From Flavobacterium sp. 1355 (GTDB lineage Bacteria; Bacteroidota; Bacteroidia; Flavobacteriales; Flavobacteriaceae), in NCBI RefSeq assembly GCF_017833415.1, contig NZ_JAFICC010000015.1, forward strand, positions 91,976 to 155,975: a stretch of 64,000 nt of DNA, written 5' to 3'. Under the pieces are notes generated by a model that saw only the letters and a list, made by a program, of their open reading frames with translations, made no database searches and was not told where the DNA came from. Numbering within the stretch: position 1 is the stretch's first letter; the number at the start of each line of letters is the position of its first letter. Made by a program: the position numbers and the translations under genes. Shown piece after piece: positions 17,738 through 26,344 of the stretch.

Positions 17738-19216
17738 ATGAAAAACACAAACTCTTTATCAAAATCACACAAGATTTTATTCTTGAATACTTTGGCCTTT
17801 ACCGTATGTTTTGCATGCTGGACATTAAATGGTGTATTAGTTACTTTTTTAGTAGATAATGGAATTTTTCATTGGAGCGTCGTACAAGTAGGCTGGCTGC
17901 TTGGAATTCCGATTTTGACGGGCTCAATAATGCGATTACCAATCGGAATCCTGACGGATAAATTTGGAGGCAAATACGTATTTTCTCTTTTACTTCTCCT
18001 CTGCTCCATTCCTTTATTTTTACTACCGCTGGCCGACAGTTTTTTTATGTTTGCTTTACTGAGTTTTTTCTTCGGAATGGTAGGAACAAGTTTTGCAGTC
18101 GGAATTGGCTATACCTCAATTTGGTATCCAAAAGAATGGCAGGGACGCGCTTTGGGAATTTTCGGAATGGGAAATGCCGGTGCCGCAATCACTACTTTTC
18201 TGGCTCCTTCCTTATTAAATCATTTTTCTCTTGCAGATGCTCAAAATGGGTGGAAAATACTTCCGGTTATTTATGCGGTTGCGCTTCTTGTAATCGGAGT
18301 TGCATTTTTGATTTTTGCTGAAAACAAAAAAATAGAAAACCAGACAAAAACGGTTTCACAAATGCTTACATCCTTAAAAAGTGCCCGTGTATGGCGTTTT
18401 GGGGCCTATTACTTTTTGGTCTTCGGTTGTTTTGTGGCCTATTCGCAATGGTTATTGCCCAACTTTATGAATGTTTATCAAACCAGTTTGGTAATGGGTG
18501 GTTTGTTTGCCACCATGTTTAGTCTGCCGTCAGGCGTTATAAGAGCCTTTGGAGGATACTTATCTGATAAATTTGGTGCCAGAAAAGTTATGTACTGGGT
18601 ATTGAGTTCATCTGTAATTCTTAGTGCCCTCTTAATGATTCCAAAAATGGAAATCATAACTGCTGGTCCCGGTATTTTGGCTGCAAAAAAAGGAGTGGTA
18701 AAAGAAATTAATTCAAAATCTGTAAAAATTGGCGATAAAGAATATCCTATAACCCAAAAAGCATCGATAGTAAACGAGAATGCCATTTTTCCGACCAGTT
18801 CGAGCTGGCAGGATGTTGTGGTCTCTCAAAATCAAAATGTTGCAAAAAAAGAACTGATCGCAAAAGGCGTTACGGTGATTAAATTTGATGCCAATATGTG
18901 GGTCTTTTTAGTTTTAGTAATTTTAATTGGAATTTCCTGGGGAATCGGTAAAGCAGCTGTTTACAAACACATTCCGGAATATTTCCCGACAGAAGTTGGG
19001 GTTGTCGGCGGTATGGTAGGCATGATTGGCGGACTGGGAGGCTTCTTCGGACCTATTATTTTTGGATATCTCCTGACTGCAACTGGAATCTGGTCGAGTT
19101 CATGGATTTTTATATTACTGTTCTCTGCCATTTGTTTGATCTGGATGCATTATACCATTACAAAAATCATGAACGAAAAGCAGCCCACTTTATCTAAGGT
19201 TATTGACAGACAATAA
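17738..19216 (+). CDS. narK: NarK/NasA-type nitrate/nitrite carrier (MFS)
   Basis: The 492-residue inner-membrane carrier has about 12 membrane segments and NNP-family signatures (FACWTLNGVLVTFLVDNG; GIGYTSIWYPKEWQGRALGIFGMGNAGAA; IPEYFPTEVGVVGGMVGMIGGLGG). It should move nitrate in and/or exchange nitrite. The ATG at 17738 is preferred over a TTG 24 bases upstream, which would fall within the promoter -7 box. It carries an insertion of about 80 residues at roughly 305-385 with a beta-rich look (GVVKEINSKSVKIGDKEYP). The same insert is found in the paralogue at 43081. The porin at 19291 follows. Confidence 0.93.
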   Translation: MKNTNSLSKSHKILFLNTLAFTVCFACWTLNGVLVTFLVDNGIFHWSVVQVGWLLGIPILTGSIMRLPIGILTDKFGGKYVFSLLLLLCSIPLFLLPLADSFFMFALLSFFFGMVGTSFAVGIGYTSIWYPKEWQGRALGIFGMGNAGAAITTFLAPSLLNHFSLADAQNGWKILPVIYAVALLVIGVAFLIFAENKKIENQTKTVSQMLTSLKSARVWRFGAYYFLVFGCFVAYSQWLLPNFMNVYQTSLVMGGLFATMFSLPSGVIRAFGGYLSDKFGARKVMYWVLSSSVILSALLMIPKMEIITAGPGILAAKKGVVKEINSKSVKIGDKEYPITQKASIVNENAIFPTSSSWQDVVVSQNQNVAKKELIAKGVTVIKFDANMWVFLVLVILIGISWGIGKAAVYKHIPEYFPTEVGVVGGMVGMIGGLGGFFGPIIFGYLLTATGIWSSSWIFILLFSAICLIWMHYTITKIMNEKQPTLSKVIDRQ

Positions 19217-19290
19217 AAACAATAAAATGATTTTTGTCAGAATATTTATGAAAATTTATTCTTTAAATTTGGACCATCAAAAATTCAATT

Positions 19291-20550
19291 ATGAAAAAAT
19301 TAAAAACTATCATTTTATTCCTTTTGGGAGCTGTATGCGTAGAAACACAGGCGCAGGAATTGGATGTAAATTTACAAATCAGGCCTCGTTTTGAGTATAG
19401 AAACGGTTACAAAACATTACTGCCATATGGTCAGAAAGGAACATCGCAGATTTCGCAGCGTTCAAGATTAAACTTCGATTATAAACAAGATGAGCTAAAA
19501 GTAAAATTAACGCTCCAAAATACCAGAACCTGGGGAGACGTAGTTCCGGCTACACCTGCAGACAAAAATGGAGTTGCGGTTTTTGAAGCCTGGGCACAAT
19601 ACAATTTTAACGAAAAATGGAGCACCAAATTAGGAAGACAGGTTCTTTCTTATGATAACCAGCGTATTTTAGGTGAACAGGATTGGGGACAGCAGGCACA
19701 AAGCCACGATGCCGCTACGGTAACATATCAGACAGAAAATCAAAAATTAGATTTTGGAGGCGCTTATAATTCTACTGCAGAAAATGTAATACAGACTCCT
19801 TATACTGTCGCTAATTACAAAGCAATGCAATTTGCATGGTATCACAGAAAATTTGAAACTCTTGAAGCAAGCTTTTTGCTTTTAAATACCGGTTACGAAT
19901 ATGCTAACGCCGATGCTAAATTGCTGATAGATTACAAACAAACATTCGGTCCATACATTACATTCAAGCCAGGAAAACTGGATTCTAATCTTTGGGTTTA
20001 CGGACAAACAGGAAAAAGCACCGACCAGAAAGTAAGTGCATGGAATGCCGGGGCAAATTTGAATTATGCATTTTCAGAAACTTTTAAAGCAGGTCTTGGA
20101 TTTGAATTTTTATCTGGTAAAGATATGAATGACGACAGTACGGTTATCAAATCTTTCAATCCTATTTTTGGAACAAATCACGGGTTTAATGGTTTTATGG
20201 ATTATTTTTATGTTGGAAATCACTTGAACAACGTTGGTCTTGAAGATGCATTTTTGAAATTCAACTATACCGTAAACAAATGGCAGTTTTCTTTAAGTCC
20301 GCATGTATTTTTGGCTCCAAGCAAAGTTGTAACAACGCTAAATGAAGAATTGGATTCTTATCTGGGGACTGAAGTTGATTTTATGGCGACCTTTAACTTT
20401 AAAAAAGACATTGTTTTAACGGGAGGTTATTCTCAAATGTTTGGCTCAGAAACGTTAGAATTCATAAAAAGTGGAGATGCAAGCCATACCAACAACTGGG
20501 CATGGCTGATGATTTCTGTAAATCCTCGAATTTTTAGCTGGAAAAAATAG
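19291..20550 (+). CDS. alginate-export-type outer-membrane porin
   Basis: This 419-residue protein has a signal peptide (MKKLKTIILFLLGAVCVETQAQ) followed by continuous amphipathic strands and a terminal aromatic region, as in the alginate export (AlgE-like) beta-barrel family. Within a nitrate cluster it probably lets nitrate or nitrite cross the outer membrane; the substrate is inferred from context only. The barrel start ELDVNLQIRPRFEYRNGY and the repeating polar/aromatic strands are intact. It lies 74 bases after narK with a possible -7 element TAAATTTG at 19264-19271, and ends at a strong terminator. A decayed copy of its 3' end lies at 21060-21164. Confidence 0.87.
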   Translation: MKKLKTIILFLLGAVCVETQAQELDVNLQIRPRFEYRNGYKTLLPYGQKGTSQISQRSRLNFDYKQDELKVKLTLQNTRTWGDVVPATPADKNGVAVFEAWAQYNFNEKWSTKLGRQVLSYDNQRILGEQDWGQQAQSHDAATVTYQTENQKLDFGGAYNSTAENVIQTPYTVANYKAMQFAWYHRKFETLEASFLLLNTGYEYANADAKLLIDYKQTFGPYITFKPGKLDSNLWVYGQTGKSTDQKVSAWNAGANLNYAFSETFKAGLGFEFLSGKDMNDDSTVIKSFNPIFGTNHGFNGFMDYFYVGNHLNNVGLEDAFLKFNYTVNKWQFSLSPHVFLAPSKVVTTLNEELDSYLGTEVDFMATFNFKKDIVLTGGYSQMFGSETLEFIKSGDASHTNNWAWLMISVNPRIFSWKK

Positions 20551-20578
20551 TTTTTCTTCAAAATTAACATATAAATTT

Positions 20579-20619
20579 TACCCTTTTCCTATTTCGGAGA
20601 AGGGTATTTTTTTTTATGT
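20579..20619 (+). terminator. intrinsic terminator of the porin gene
   Basis: TACCCTTTTCC pairs with GGAGAAGGGTA across a short loop and is followed by nine T. It ends the narK-porin transcript. Confidence 0.9.
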
Positions 20620-20687
20620 ACCAAAAACGTATTATCTGCTTTAATTAGTTATATTTGAACCGATTATGAACCCCCAATTCTATCCCA

Positions 20688-21053
20688 ATGAAACCATTTC
20701 TAAAATTATCCATGTTAACCTTTTTTGTAACGCACACTGGTATCGCTGAAAAATACAATGATGCCTTAATTTCAAAAAACTCAGAAATAAATTTTGCAAA
20801 AACACAAAAAAGAGGAATTAAAAAAAACAACATTATTTATTATGTTGAAAATGATTTACAAACGATATCTGCCTACAAAAAAAGCAAATTGAAATGGCAG
20901 ACCAATGTAATTTCGGTTTGCGGAAAACCAAAAGTGGGAGACCCTCAAATAAGATATGTAGGATATAATACAAACAAACTGCTTATCGTTATGGGAAAAC
21001 ATAATTTTGCAGAAATTGACATAAATAGCGGCATAACAACACTTGTGGGTTAA
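20688..21053 (+). CDS. small secreted protein of unknown function
   Basis: The 121-residue product begins with a probable signal peptide (MKPFLKLSMLTFFVTHTGIA) followed by a basic, strand-rich region (NNIIYYVENDLQTISAYKKSKLKWQTNV; NKLLIVMGKHNFAEIDINSG). The latter pattern resembles a single blade of a PQQ- or WD-like propeller, but no family can be named. It sits between the porin terminator and a decayed copy of the porin 3' end, so it may have arrived with or within a duplicated segment. Expression is uncertain. Confidence 0.5.
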   Translation: MKPFLKLSMLTFFVTHTGIAEKYNDALISKNSEINFAKTQKRGIKKNNIIYYVENDLQTISAYKKSKLKWQTNVISVCGKPKVGDPQIRYVGYNTNKLLIVMGKHNFAEIDINSGITTLVG

Positions 21054-21059
21054 GAGAAA

Positions 21060-21164
21060 AAAAGCAGACTCCCCAGCCATAACAATAATTTGAATTGCAT
21101 TAATGATTTCTGTAATCCCAGAGTTTTTGGCTGACAGAAATAAAAAAGACTTAAAATCATATAA
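21060..21164 (+). pseudogene. decayed duplicate of the porin 3' end
   Basis: From AGCCAT at 21075 the sequence aligns with the porin from AGCCAT at 20482: both run through TGATTTCTGTAA, then TCC, GAxTTTTxGCTG and an A-rich end. Several substitutions and at least one indel destroy the frame. Even the following terminator is a relative of the porin terminator. This looks like the tail of a second, lost porin gene. Confidence 0.6.
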
Positions 21165-21204
21165 AACTACCCTTTTCAAAATTTAGAAAAGGGTAGTTTT
21201 TTAT
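21165..21204 (+). terminator. intrinsic terminator, copy of the porin terminator
   Basis: AAACTACCCTTTTC (21165-21178) pairs perfectly with GAAAAGGGTAGTTT (21187-21200), followed by T-rich sequence. Confidence 0.88.
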
Positions 21205-21282
21205 TGGTACATTTGATACATCAAGAAACTTGAGTTTCAAAAAAAACATCTTTTAAAAAAATTAAATTCAAAAATATAAATC

Positions 21283-21903
21283 ATGAGCAACTGGATTCAG
21301 CGATGGGACGACCGGTATAGTAGTGAAGAATTCGCATACGGTGAAGCACCCAACAATTACCTAAAAGAACAAATCGAAAAACTAAATCAAGGCGCTATTC
21401 TTTTTCCTGCCGAAGGTGAAGGCAGGAATGCCGTTTTTGCTGCAAAATCAGGCTGGAATGTCTCGGCTTTTGATATTAGTGCAGAGGGGAAAAACAAGGC
21501 AATTCAACTAGCTGAAGCAAATAATGTCTCCATTGATTATCAAATTGGAGAATTGGAAACACTAGATTTTCAGGAAAAACAATTTGATGCGATTGCTTTG
21601 ATTTATGCTCATTTTCCGGCAGAAATAAAATCGGCTATTCACAAGCAGCTCGATAAACTTTTACGCAAAGACGGTATTATTATTTTCGAAGCTTTTAGCA
21701 AAAAACATCTGGAATATTTAGCTGTAAATGAAAAAGTAGGCGGGCCAAAAGACATCGAATCTTTATTTTCTATTGAAGAACTTAAAGCCGATTTCCCAAA
21801 TTACGAAATCATTGAACTAGAAGAAAAAGAAATAGAACTCAACGAAGGTTTATTCCATAACGGAACAGGCTCTGTAATTCGATTTATCGGTAGAAAAAAA
21901 TAA
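21283..21903 (+). CDS. class I SAM-dependent methyltransferase (TehB/thiopurine-like)
   Basis: The 206-residue cytoplasmic enzyme starts SNWIQRWDDRYSSEEFAYGEAPNNYLK, typical of the TehB-like group annotated as SAM-dependent methyltransferases. The SAM-binding motif I region reads AILFPAEGEGRNAVFAAKSGW, with a conserved acidic residue at the end of strand 2 (VSAFDIS) and the strand-4 region FDAIALIYAHFP. The substrate is unknown; tellurite or thiopurine-type small molecules are usual guesses. It lies alone behind a terminator and has no visible link to nitrate genes. Confidence 0.85.
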   Translation: MSNWIQRWDDRYSSEEFAYGEAPNNYLKEQIEKLNQGAILFPAEGEGRNAVFAAKSGWNVSAFDISAEGKNKAIQLAEANNVSIDYQIGELETLDFQEKQFDAIALIYAHFPAEIKSAIHKQLDKLLRKDGIIIFEAFSKKHLEYLAVNEKVGGPKDIESLFSIEELKADFPNYEIIELEEKEIELNEGLFHNGTGSVIRFIGRKK

Positions 21904-21980
21904 ATTATACCTGAGTTAAGATGTATTGTGTTGTCGTTTCTACACAATGGTTTCAAAAATTACTTTAAAAAACTATTCTC

Positions 21981-22253
21981 TTGGAAGATATTCGTAAATT
22001 TGAAAAAATTAGCAATGTGATGGATTTACAAACTAGAAAAATAGAGTTTGTTCAGAAGTTTTTAAAAATTCAAAGTGAAGAATTGATTTCTCAACTTGAA
22101 AATTTATTAAAAAACAAAAGTACTTTCGATGATAATGATTTTTTCAATCCAATGTCAATTGAAGAATTTAATAATAGAATAGACCAATCAGAAGAGGATT
22201 TTAAAAATGGAAGACACAAAACTACTTCTCAACTTCTAGAAAAATACAAGTAA
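21981..22253 (+). CDS. antitoxin-like protein of a decayed toxin-antitoxin pair
   Basis: This is a 90-residue acidic, helical protein (MSIEEFNNRIDQSEEDFKNGRHKTTSQLLEKYK at its end). The C-terminal motif, with a short EEFNxRI helix and a basic tail, resembles antitoxin components paired with RelE/ParE toxins in Bacteroidota. Its stop overlaps the start of the next frame (TAATG), the usual coupling in such modules. The start at 21981 is a TTG within CTCTTGGAAGAT; ATG codons further in (22018) give a shorter form, so the true start is uncertain. Confidence 0.6.
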   Translation: MEDIRKFEKISNVMDLQTRKIEFVQKFLKIQSEELISQLENLLKNKSTFDDNDFFNPMSIEEFNNRIDQSEEDFKNGRHKTTSQLLEKYK

Positions 22254-22408
22254 TGAAATTGAAAATTGTATGGTCGCAATTTGCAGAAAATGAAATTGAT
22301 AAAATTTATAACTATTATCTTCAAAAAGCAGGAATTAGAGTTGCAAGAAAAATTATCAAGGAAATAATCTCTGAACCCAACAAACTTATAAGCAGAACGC
22401 AATTCTGA
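22253..22408 (+). pseudogene. truncated RelE/ParE-family toxin
   Basis: The ATG at 22253 overlaps the antitoxin stop. The 51-residue frame begins MKLKIVWSQFAENEIDKIYNYYLQKAG, a typical ParE/RelE N-terminus (strand, then helix pair), and runs through VARKIIKEIISEPNKL. It then ends abruptly at 22406-22408. The family is usually 95-100 residues, so the C-terminal sheet and active residues are missing. Bases after the stop do not restore them in any frame. The toxin is most likely inactive, leaving an orphan antitoxin. Confidence 0.7.
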
Positions 22409-22641
22409 AACTTCTAAAATCTCAATACGTTTGCCTTTGTTTGTTTAATCCATTGGCATATTACAACATTATCTTTCGGACATTCAGTCCCAGTTTTAAA
22501 AGTTCGACTTTCCATTGCAAAAAAAATAAAGACCCTGTAAAGGCTCATCTCCTTTCTTACGAGTTCTGATTTTAGCAGATTAAAAACTAATTTGTTGTCC
22601 CTCATTTAATTTCACCAAAAATAAAAAATAAAGTTCAAAAA
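22409..22641. other. gene-free stretch after the broken toxin
   Basis: I see no supported gene here. A 63-codon open frame on the minus strand (22414-22605) has no start signal or family resemblance. The sequence may be the debris of whatever truncated the toxin. Confidence 0.4.
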
Positions 22642-22674
22642 TTAAGTATTAATACGTAAAAATACTTATTTTTG
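22642..22674 (+). promoter_or_regulatory. nitrate-reductase promoter with shared motif
   Basis: The -7 element TATTTTTG lies at 22667-22674. The 14-mer AAGTATTAATACGT (22644-22657) starts exactly 23 bases upstream, the same spacing as its reverse complement at narK. ACGTAAAAATACTT overlaps the -7 box as in nirB and moeA. TACTTAT (22663-22669) fits the NarL heptamer. There is no -33 TTTG. Confidence 0.7.
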
Positions 22675-22731
22675 TATACGTGATTTATTTAGAATCACAA
22701 ATGCAATAGTAAGTATCAAAAAAGAACTGTA

Positions 22732-25700
22732 ATGCAAAATACCAAAATCAAAACTACCTGTTCCTATTGTGGCGTTGGCTGTGGCATAATTGTCACCAAC
22801 GATGCCAAAAATGGTGTAATGGTCGAAGGTGACAAAGATCATCCTGTAAATAAAGGAATGTTATGTTCTAAAGGAATGAATTTGCATTACGTAGTTAATG
22901 ATACTTCAGACCGAATTCTGTACCCAGAAATGCGTGGCAGCAAATCGTATCCGCTGGAACGCGTAAGCTGGGATACTGCTCTTGACCGCGCCGCAGCTGT
23001 TTTTACTTCAATCATAAAAAAACACGGACCAGACAGCATTGGTTTTTATATTTCAGGCCAGTGTTTAACCGAAGAATATTATCTGGTAAATAAACTGGTT
23101 AAAGGCTTTCTGAAAACCAATAATATCGACACCAACTCCAGGCTTTGCATGAGCTCTGCCGTTGTAGGTTACAAAAAAACTTTTGGAGAAGATTCTGTAC
23201 CAATCGCTTATGATGATATTGAACTGGCTGATACATTTCTAATTACAGGTGCAAATCCTGCCTGGTGCCACCCTATTCTATTCAGACGAATTGAAAAACA
23301 TAAAGAGAAAAATCCGAAGATAAAAATCATTTGTATTGATCCGCGCCGAACCGATACCGCTGCTTTTGCCGATCTGCATTTGCAGATTATTCCGGGTTCG
23401 GATATTATTCTGTACCACGCCATTGCAAAACGCATTATCGAAAAAGGCTACGTAGATCATGACTTTGTAAAAAACAATGCCGAAAATTTCAAACCATATA
23501 AAGATCTTGTTTTAGGAACTTCTTTAGAAAAAGCTTCCAAACTCTGTGGTATTTCGGTAAACGATATCAAACTCGCCGCAGACATTATCGGAAAAGCAAA
23601 AGGATTTATTTCGCTTTGGGCAATGGGATTAAATCAAAGTGCTGTCGGGGTAGATAAAAATACGGCTTTACTAAATTTATCTTTATTGACAGGACAAGTA
23701 GGAAAACCTGGCTCCGGCCCATTTTCCTTAACCGGTCAGCCAAACGCAATGGGTGGACGAGAAGTTGGCGGAATGGCAACTTTATTGGCCGCACACAAAG
23801 AAATTGCCAATCCGGAACACAGAAAAGAAGTTGCCGATTTTTGGGGAGTTGATGAAATTTCTGATAAACCGGGATTAACAGCAACCGAAATGTTTGATGC
23901 TTTGGAGTCTGGAAAAATGAAAGCGGTCTGGATTATCTGTACCAATCCTCTGGTAAGTTTGCCAGATTCCCGACGTATCGAAAAAGCACTTCAAAACGCT
24001 AAGTTTGTTGTCGTTCAGGATATTTCGCATAATGCCGACACGGCAAAATATGCTGATTTGTTATTACCTGCTGCCGGATGGTTAGAGAAAGAAGGAACCA
24101 TGACCAACTCTGAGCGCCGTATTTCTTATCTTCCAAAAGGAATTAACGCGCCCGGAGAAGCACTTCCGGATATTGAAATTTTAATTCGCTTTGCTAAAAA
24201 AATGAATTTCAATGGATTCAATTTTAACAGTGCCGAAGAAATTTACAAAGAGCATTGTGCGCTTACCAAAAACACCAATATTGATATTTCTTTCTTAAAC
24301 TATCATCGTTTAAGAAATGAAGGAACTTTTCAATGGCCGGTTCCTGATTATGGGCATCCGGGCACTCCGAGATTATTTACCGATAAAAAATTCTATACCC
24401 CATCAGGAAAAGCGATTTTTAATCTGCCCGTTTCTATTGAAAATACATCTGTTCAGCCCAATGCTGAATTTCCTTTTATTTTAACCACCGGAAGAATTCG
24501 AGATCAATGGCATACAATGACCAAAACCGGAAAAGTATCGCGATTATTAACGCATATTCCGAGCCCGGTTTTAGAAATAAATCCAATTGATGCTTTCAAA
24601 AATGAAATAAAAAATGGTGACATTGTTACCGTTAAAAGCAAAAATGGTGAAGTTCGTGTAAAAGCAAAAGTAACCGATTCTATAAAAGAAAAAGTAGTTT
24701 TTCTGCCTATGCACTGGGGCAAACAGCTTGAAAATGACTTAAACCGAACCAATAATTTAACCAATACGGTTGTTGACCCAATCTCAAAAGAACCAGATTT
24801 TAAATACACCACTGTTTCGATTACCAAATATGTAAAACCATTTCAGAAAATTGCAATTGTGGGTGCCGGAGCAGCGTCTTTCAGGTTTATACAAAATTAC
24901 AGAGAATTCAACTCAACCGATGAAATCATTGTTTTTTCGAATGAAATAAACCCATTTTACAATCGCGTTCTGCTTCCTGAATATATGACAGGAGAATTTA
25001 GCTGGGAACAGCTTTTAAAAGTAAAAGATGGCGAGGCTTTCAATAAATTAAAAATTACCATGAAAGCCGGAGTAGCAATTGATAAAATTGATGCAAACCA
25101 AAAAACAATCGTCGACAGCCTGGGTGAAATTCACACTTTTGATTCGTTGATTTTAGCCACCGGAAGCCGTCCTTTTATCCCCGAAAATGCACAGCTTCAT
25201 CTTCCCGGCCGATTTACCGTTAGAAGAAAAGAAGATGCTGACCGCTTAAAAAAACACCTCGACAGTACCAATCTTCCGCCAGAAGAGCAGCATGTTGTGA
25301 TTATCGGAGGAGGTCTGCTAGGCTTGGAACTGGCTGCAGCATTAAAACACAAAAAAGTTAAAACAACAATCGTTCAGAGAGCTTCGCGCTTAATGGAAAG
25401 ACAGCTGGATCTTATTTCGAGTAAATTACTGGCCGAGGAAGTACAGCTCAGGGATATTCAGATTTATTTTGATAATGAAGTGAGTACCGTCTTTGATACC
25501 GATAATCCAAACGAAATAGAAATCGCTCTGAAAAGCGGAAAAATAATAACAGCAAATGCTATTGTTTATACAATAGGAACGATTCCGAATATAGAAATTG
25601 CACGCGAAACAGGTCTTGCCTGCGGACGTGGCGTAAAAGTAAACCAATATCTGCAATCATCCCATCCTGATATATTTGCAATTGGTGAGATTGCAGAATT

Positions 25701-26250
25701 CAATAATAAACTTTTTGGAATTACCTCTGCAGCCGAAGAACAGGCTGATATTCTGGCCAACTTTTTGGCAGGCGACATCAGCAGTTATTATAAAGGTTCT
25801 ATTTTAATGAATATTCTAAAACTGGAAGATATTAATCTATGCAGCATTGGGGATATCGAAATTCCCGAAAATGATGATTCTTATGAGGAAATTGTTTTTA
25901 CCGATTTAAAACAGCGCTATTACAAAAAATGTATCGTAAAGAATGATTTGTTGGTCGGTGCTATTTTAATGGGCGATAAAAATGAATTTGCCGAATTTAA
26001 AACAATGATTGAAAGTAAAATCGAATTATCGGACAAACGAAATTCATTGCTAAGAGGAAGTTCAACAGCCAAACCGGTTTTAGGAAAATTAGTGTGCTCC
26101 TGCAGTCAGGTTGGAGCCGGAAATATAGAAGAGACCATAAAAAGCGGTGTAAATAATTTTACCGATTTGTGCAAAAATACAGGCGCAGGCCTGGGATGCG
26201 GCAGTTGCAAAACAGAGGTTAAAGAGATACTGGCAAAGTGTAAAGTTTAA
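22732..26250 (+). CDS. assimilatory nitrate reductase fused to NAD(P)H diaphorase
   Basis: This 1172-residue single polypeptide joins what are usually two subunits. Residues 1-~700 are a molybdo-bis-MGD nitrate reductase of NasC/NarB/NapA type: N-terminal [4Fe-4S] ligands Cys10, Cys13, Cys17, Cys45; Mo-ligand Cys139 (SRLCMSS); molybdopterin dinucleotide region HWGKQLENDLNRTNNL. Residues ~705-1095 are a FAD/NAD(P)-binding reductase like NasB (IAIVGAGAASFRFIQNY; VVIIGGGLLGLELAAALK). Residues 1120-1165 are a BFD-type [2Fe-2S] segment (Cys1122, Cys1124, Cys1156, Cys1159). There is no Tat or Sec signal, so it is cytoplasmic. It should reduce nitrate to nitrite with NAD(P)H and feed NirBD. Transcription starts from the shared nitrate-regulon promoter. 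Confidence 0.93.
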   Translation: MQNTKIKTTCSYCGVGCGIIVTNDAKNGVMVEGDKDHPVNKGMLCSKGMNLHYVVNDTSDRILYPEMRGSKSYPLERVSWDTALDRAAAVFTSIIKKHGPDSIGFYISGQCLTEEYYLVNKLVKGFLKTNNIDTNSRLCMSSAVVGYKKTFGEDSVPIAYDDIELADTFLITGANPAWCHPILFRRIEKHKEKNPKIKIICIDPRRTDTAAFADLHLQIIPGSDIILYHAIAKRIIEKGYVDHDFVKNNAENFKPYKDLVLGTSLEKASKLCGISVNDIKLAADIIGKAKGFISLWAMGLNQSAVGVDKNTALLNLSLLTGQVGKPGSGPFSLTGQPNAMGGREVGGMATLLAAHKEIANPEHRKEVADFWGVDEISDKPGLTATEMFDALESGKMKAVWIICTNPLVSLPDSRRIEKALQNAKFVVVQDISHNADTAKYADLLLPAAGWLEKEGTMTNSERRISYLPKGINAPGEALPDIEILIRFAKKMNFNGFNFNSAEEIYKEHCALTKNTNIDISFLNYHRLRNEGTFQWPVPDYGHPGTPRLFTDKKFYTPSGKAIFNLPVSIENTSVQPNAEFPFILTTGRIRDQWHTMTKTGKVSRLLTHIPSPVLEINPIDAFKNEIKNGDIVTVKSKNGEVRVKAKVTDSIKEKVVFLPMHWGKQLENDLNRTNNLTNTVVDPISKEPDFKYTTVSITKYVKPFQKIAIVGAGAASFRFIQNYREFNSTDEIIVFSNEINPFYNRVLLPEYMTGEFSWEQLLKVKDGEAFNKLKITMKAGVAIDKIDANQKTIVDSLGEIHTFDSLILATGSRPFIPENAQLHLPGRFTVRRKEDADRLKKHLDSTNLPPEEQHVVIIGGGLLGLELAAALKHKKVKTTIVQRASRLMERQLDLISSKLLAEEVQLRDIQIYFDNEVSTVFDTDNPNEIEIALKSGKIITANAIVYTIGTIPNIEIARETGLACGRGVKVNQYLQSSHPDIFAIGEIAEFNNKLFGITSAAEEQADILANFLAGDISSYYKGSILMNILKLEDINLCSIGDIEIPENDDSYEEIVFTDLKQRYYKKCIVKNDLLVGAILMGDKNEFAEFKTMIESKIELSDKRNSLLRGSSTAKPVLGKLVCSCSQVGAGNIEETIKSGVNNFTDLCKNTGAGLGCGSCKTEVKEILAKCKV

Positions 26251-26254
26251 AATT

Positions 26255-26335
26255 TTGTTCCAGGTTTTCTTTGTTTCAAGTTTCAGGTTAACCCCTTGCG
26301 CATAAACTTGAAACGTGAAACATGAAACTAAAAAA
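26255..26335. repeat. GTTTCAAGTTTCAGG-type palindromic repeat
   Basis: TTTGTTTCAAGTTTCAGGTT is answered by AACTTGAAACGTGAAACATGAAAC after a short loop. Further copies occur near 34211-34232, 35150-35215 and 40317-40385. It fills the gap between the nitrate reductase and the rubredoxin protein, whose true ATG lies just after it. Confidence 0.75.
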
Positions 26336-26344
26336 CTAAAGAAA

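Noticed and set aside
22414..22605. 63-codon minus-strand frame near the broken toxin
   Set aside because: No recognisable family, no promoter, and it lies in apparent debris.
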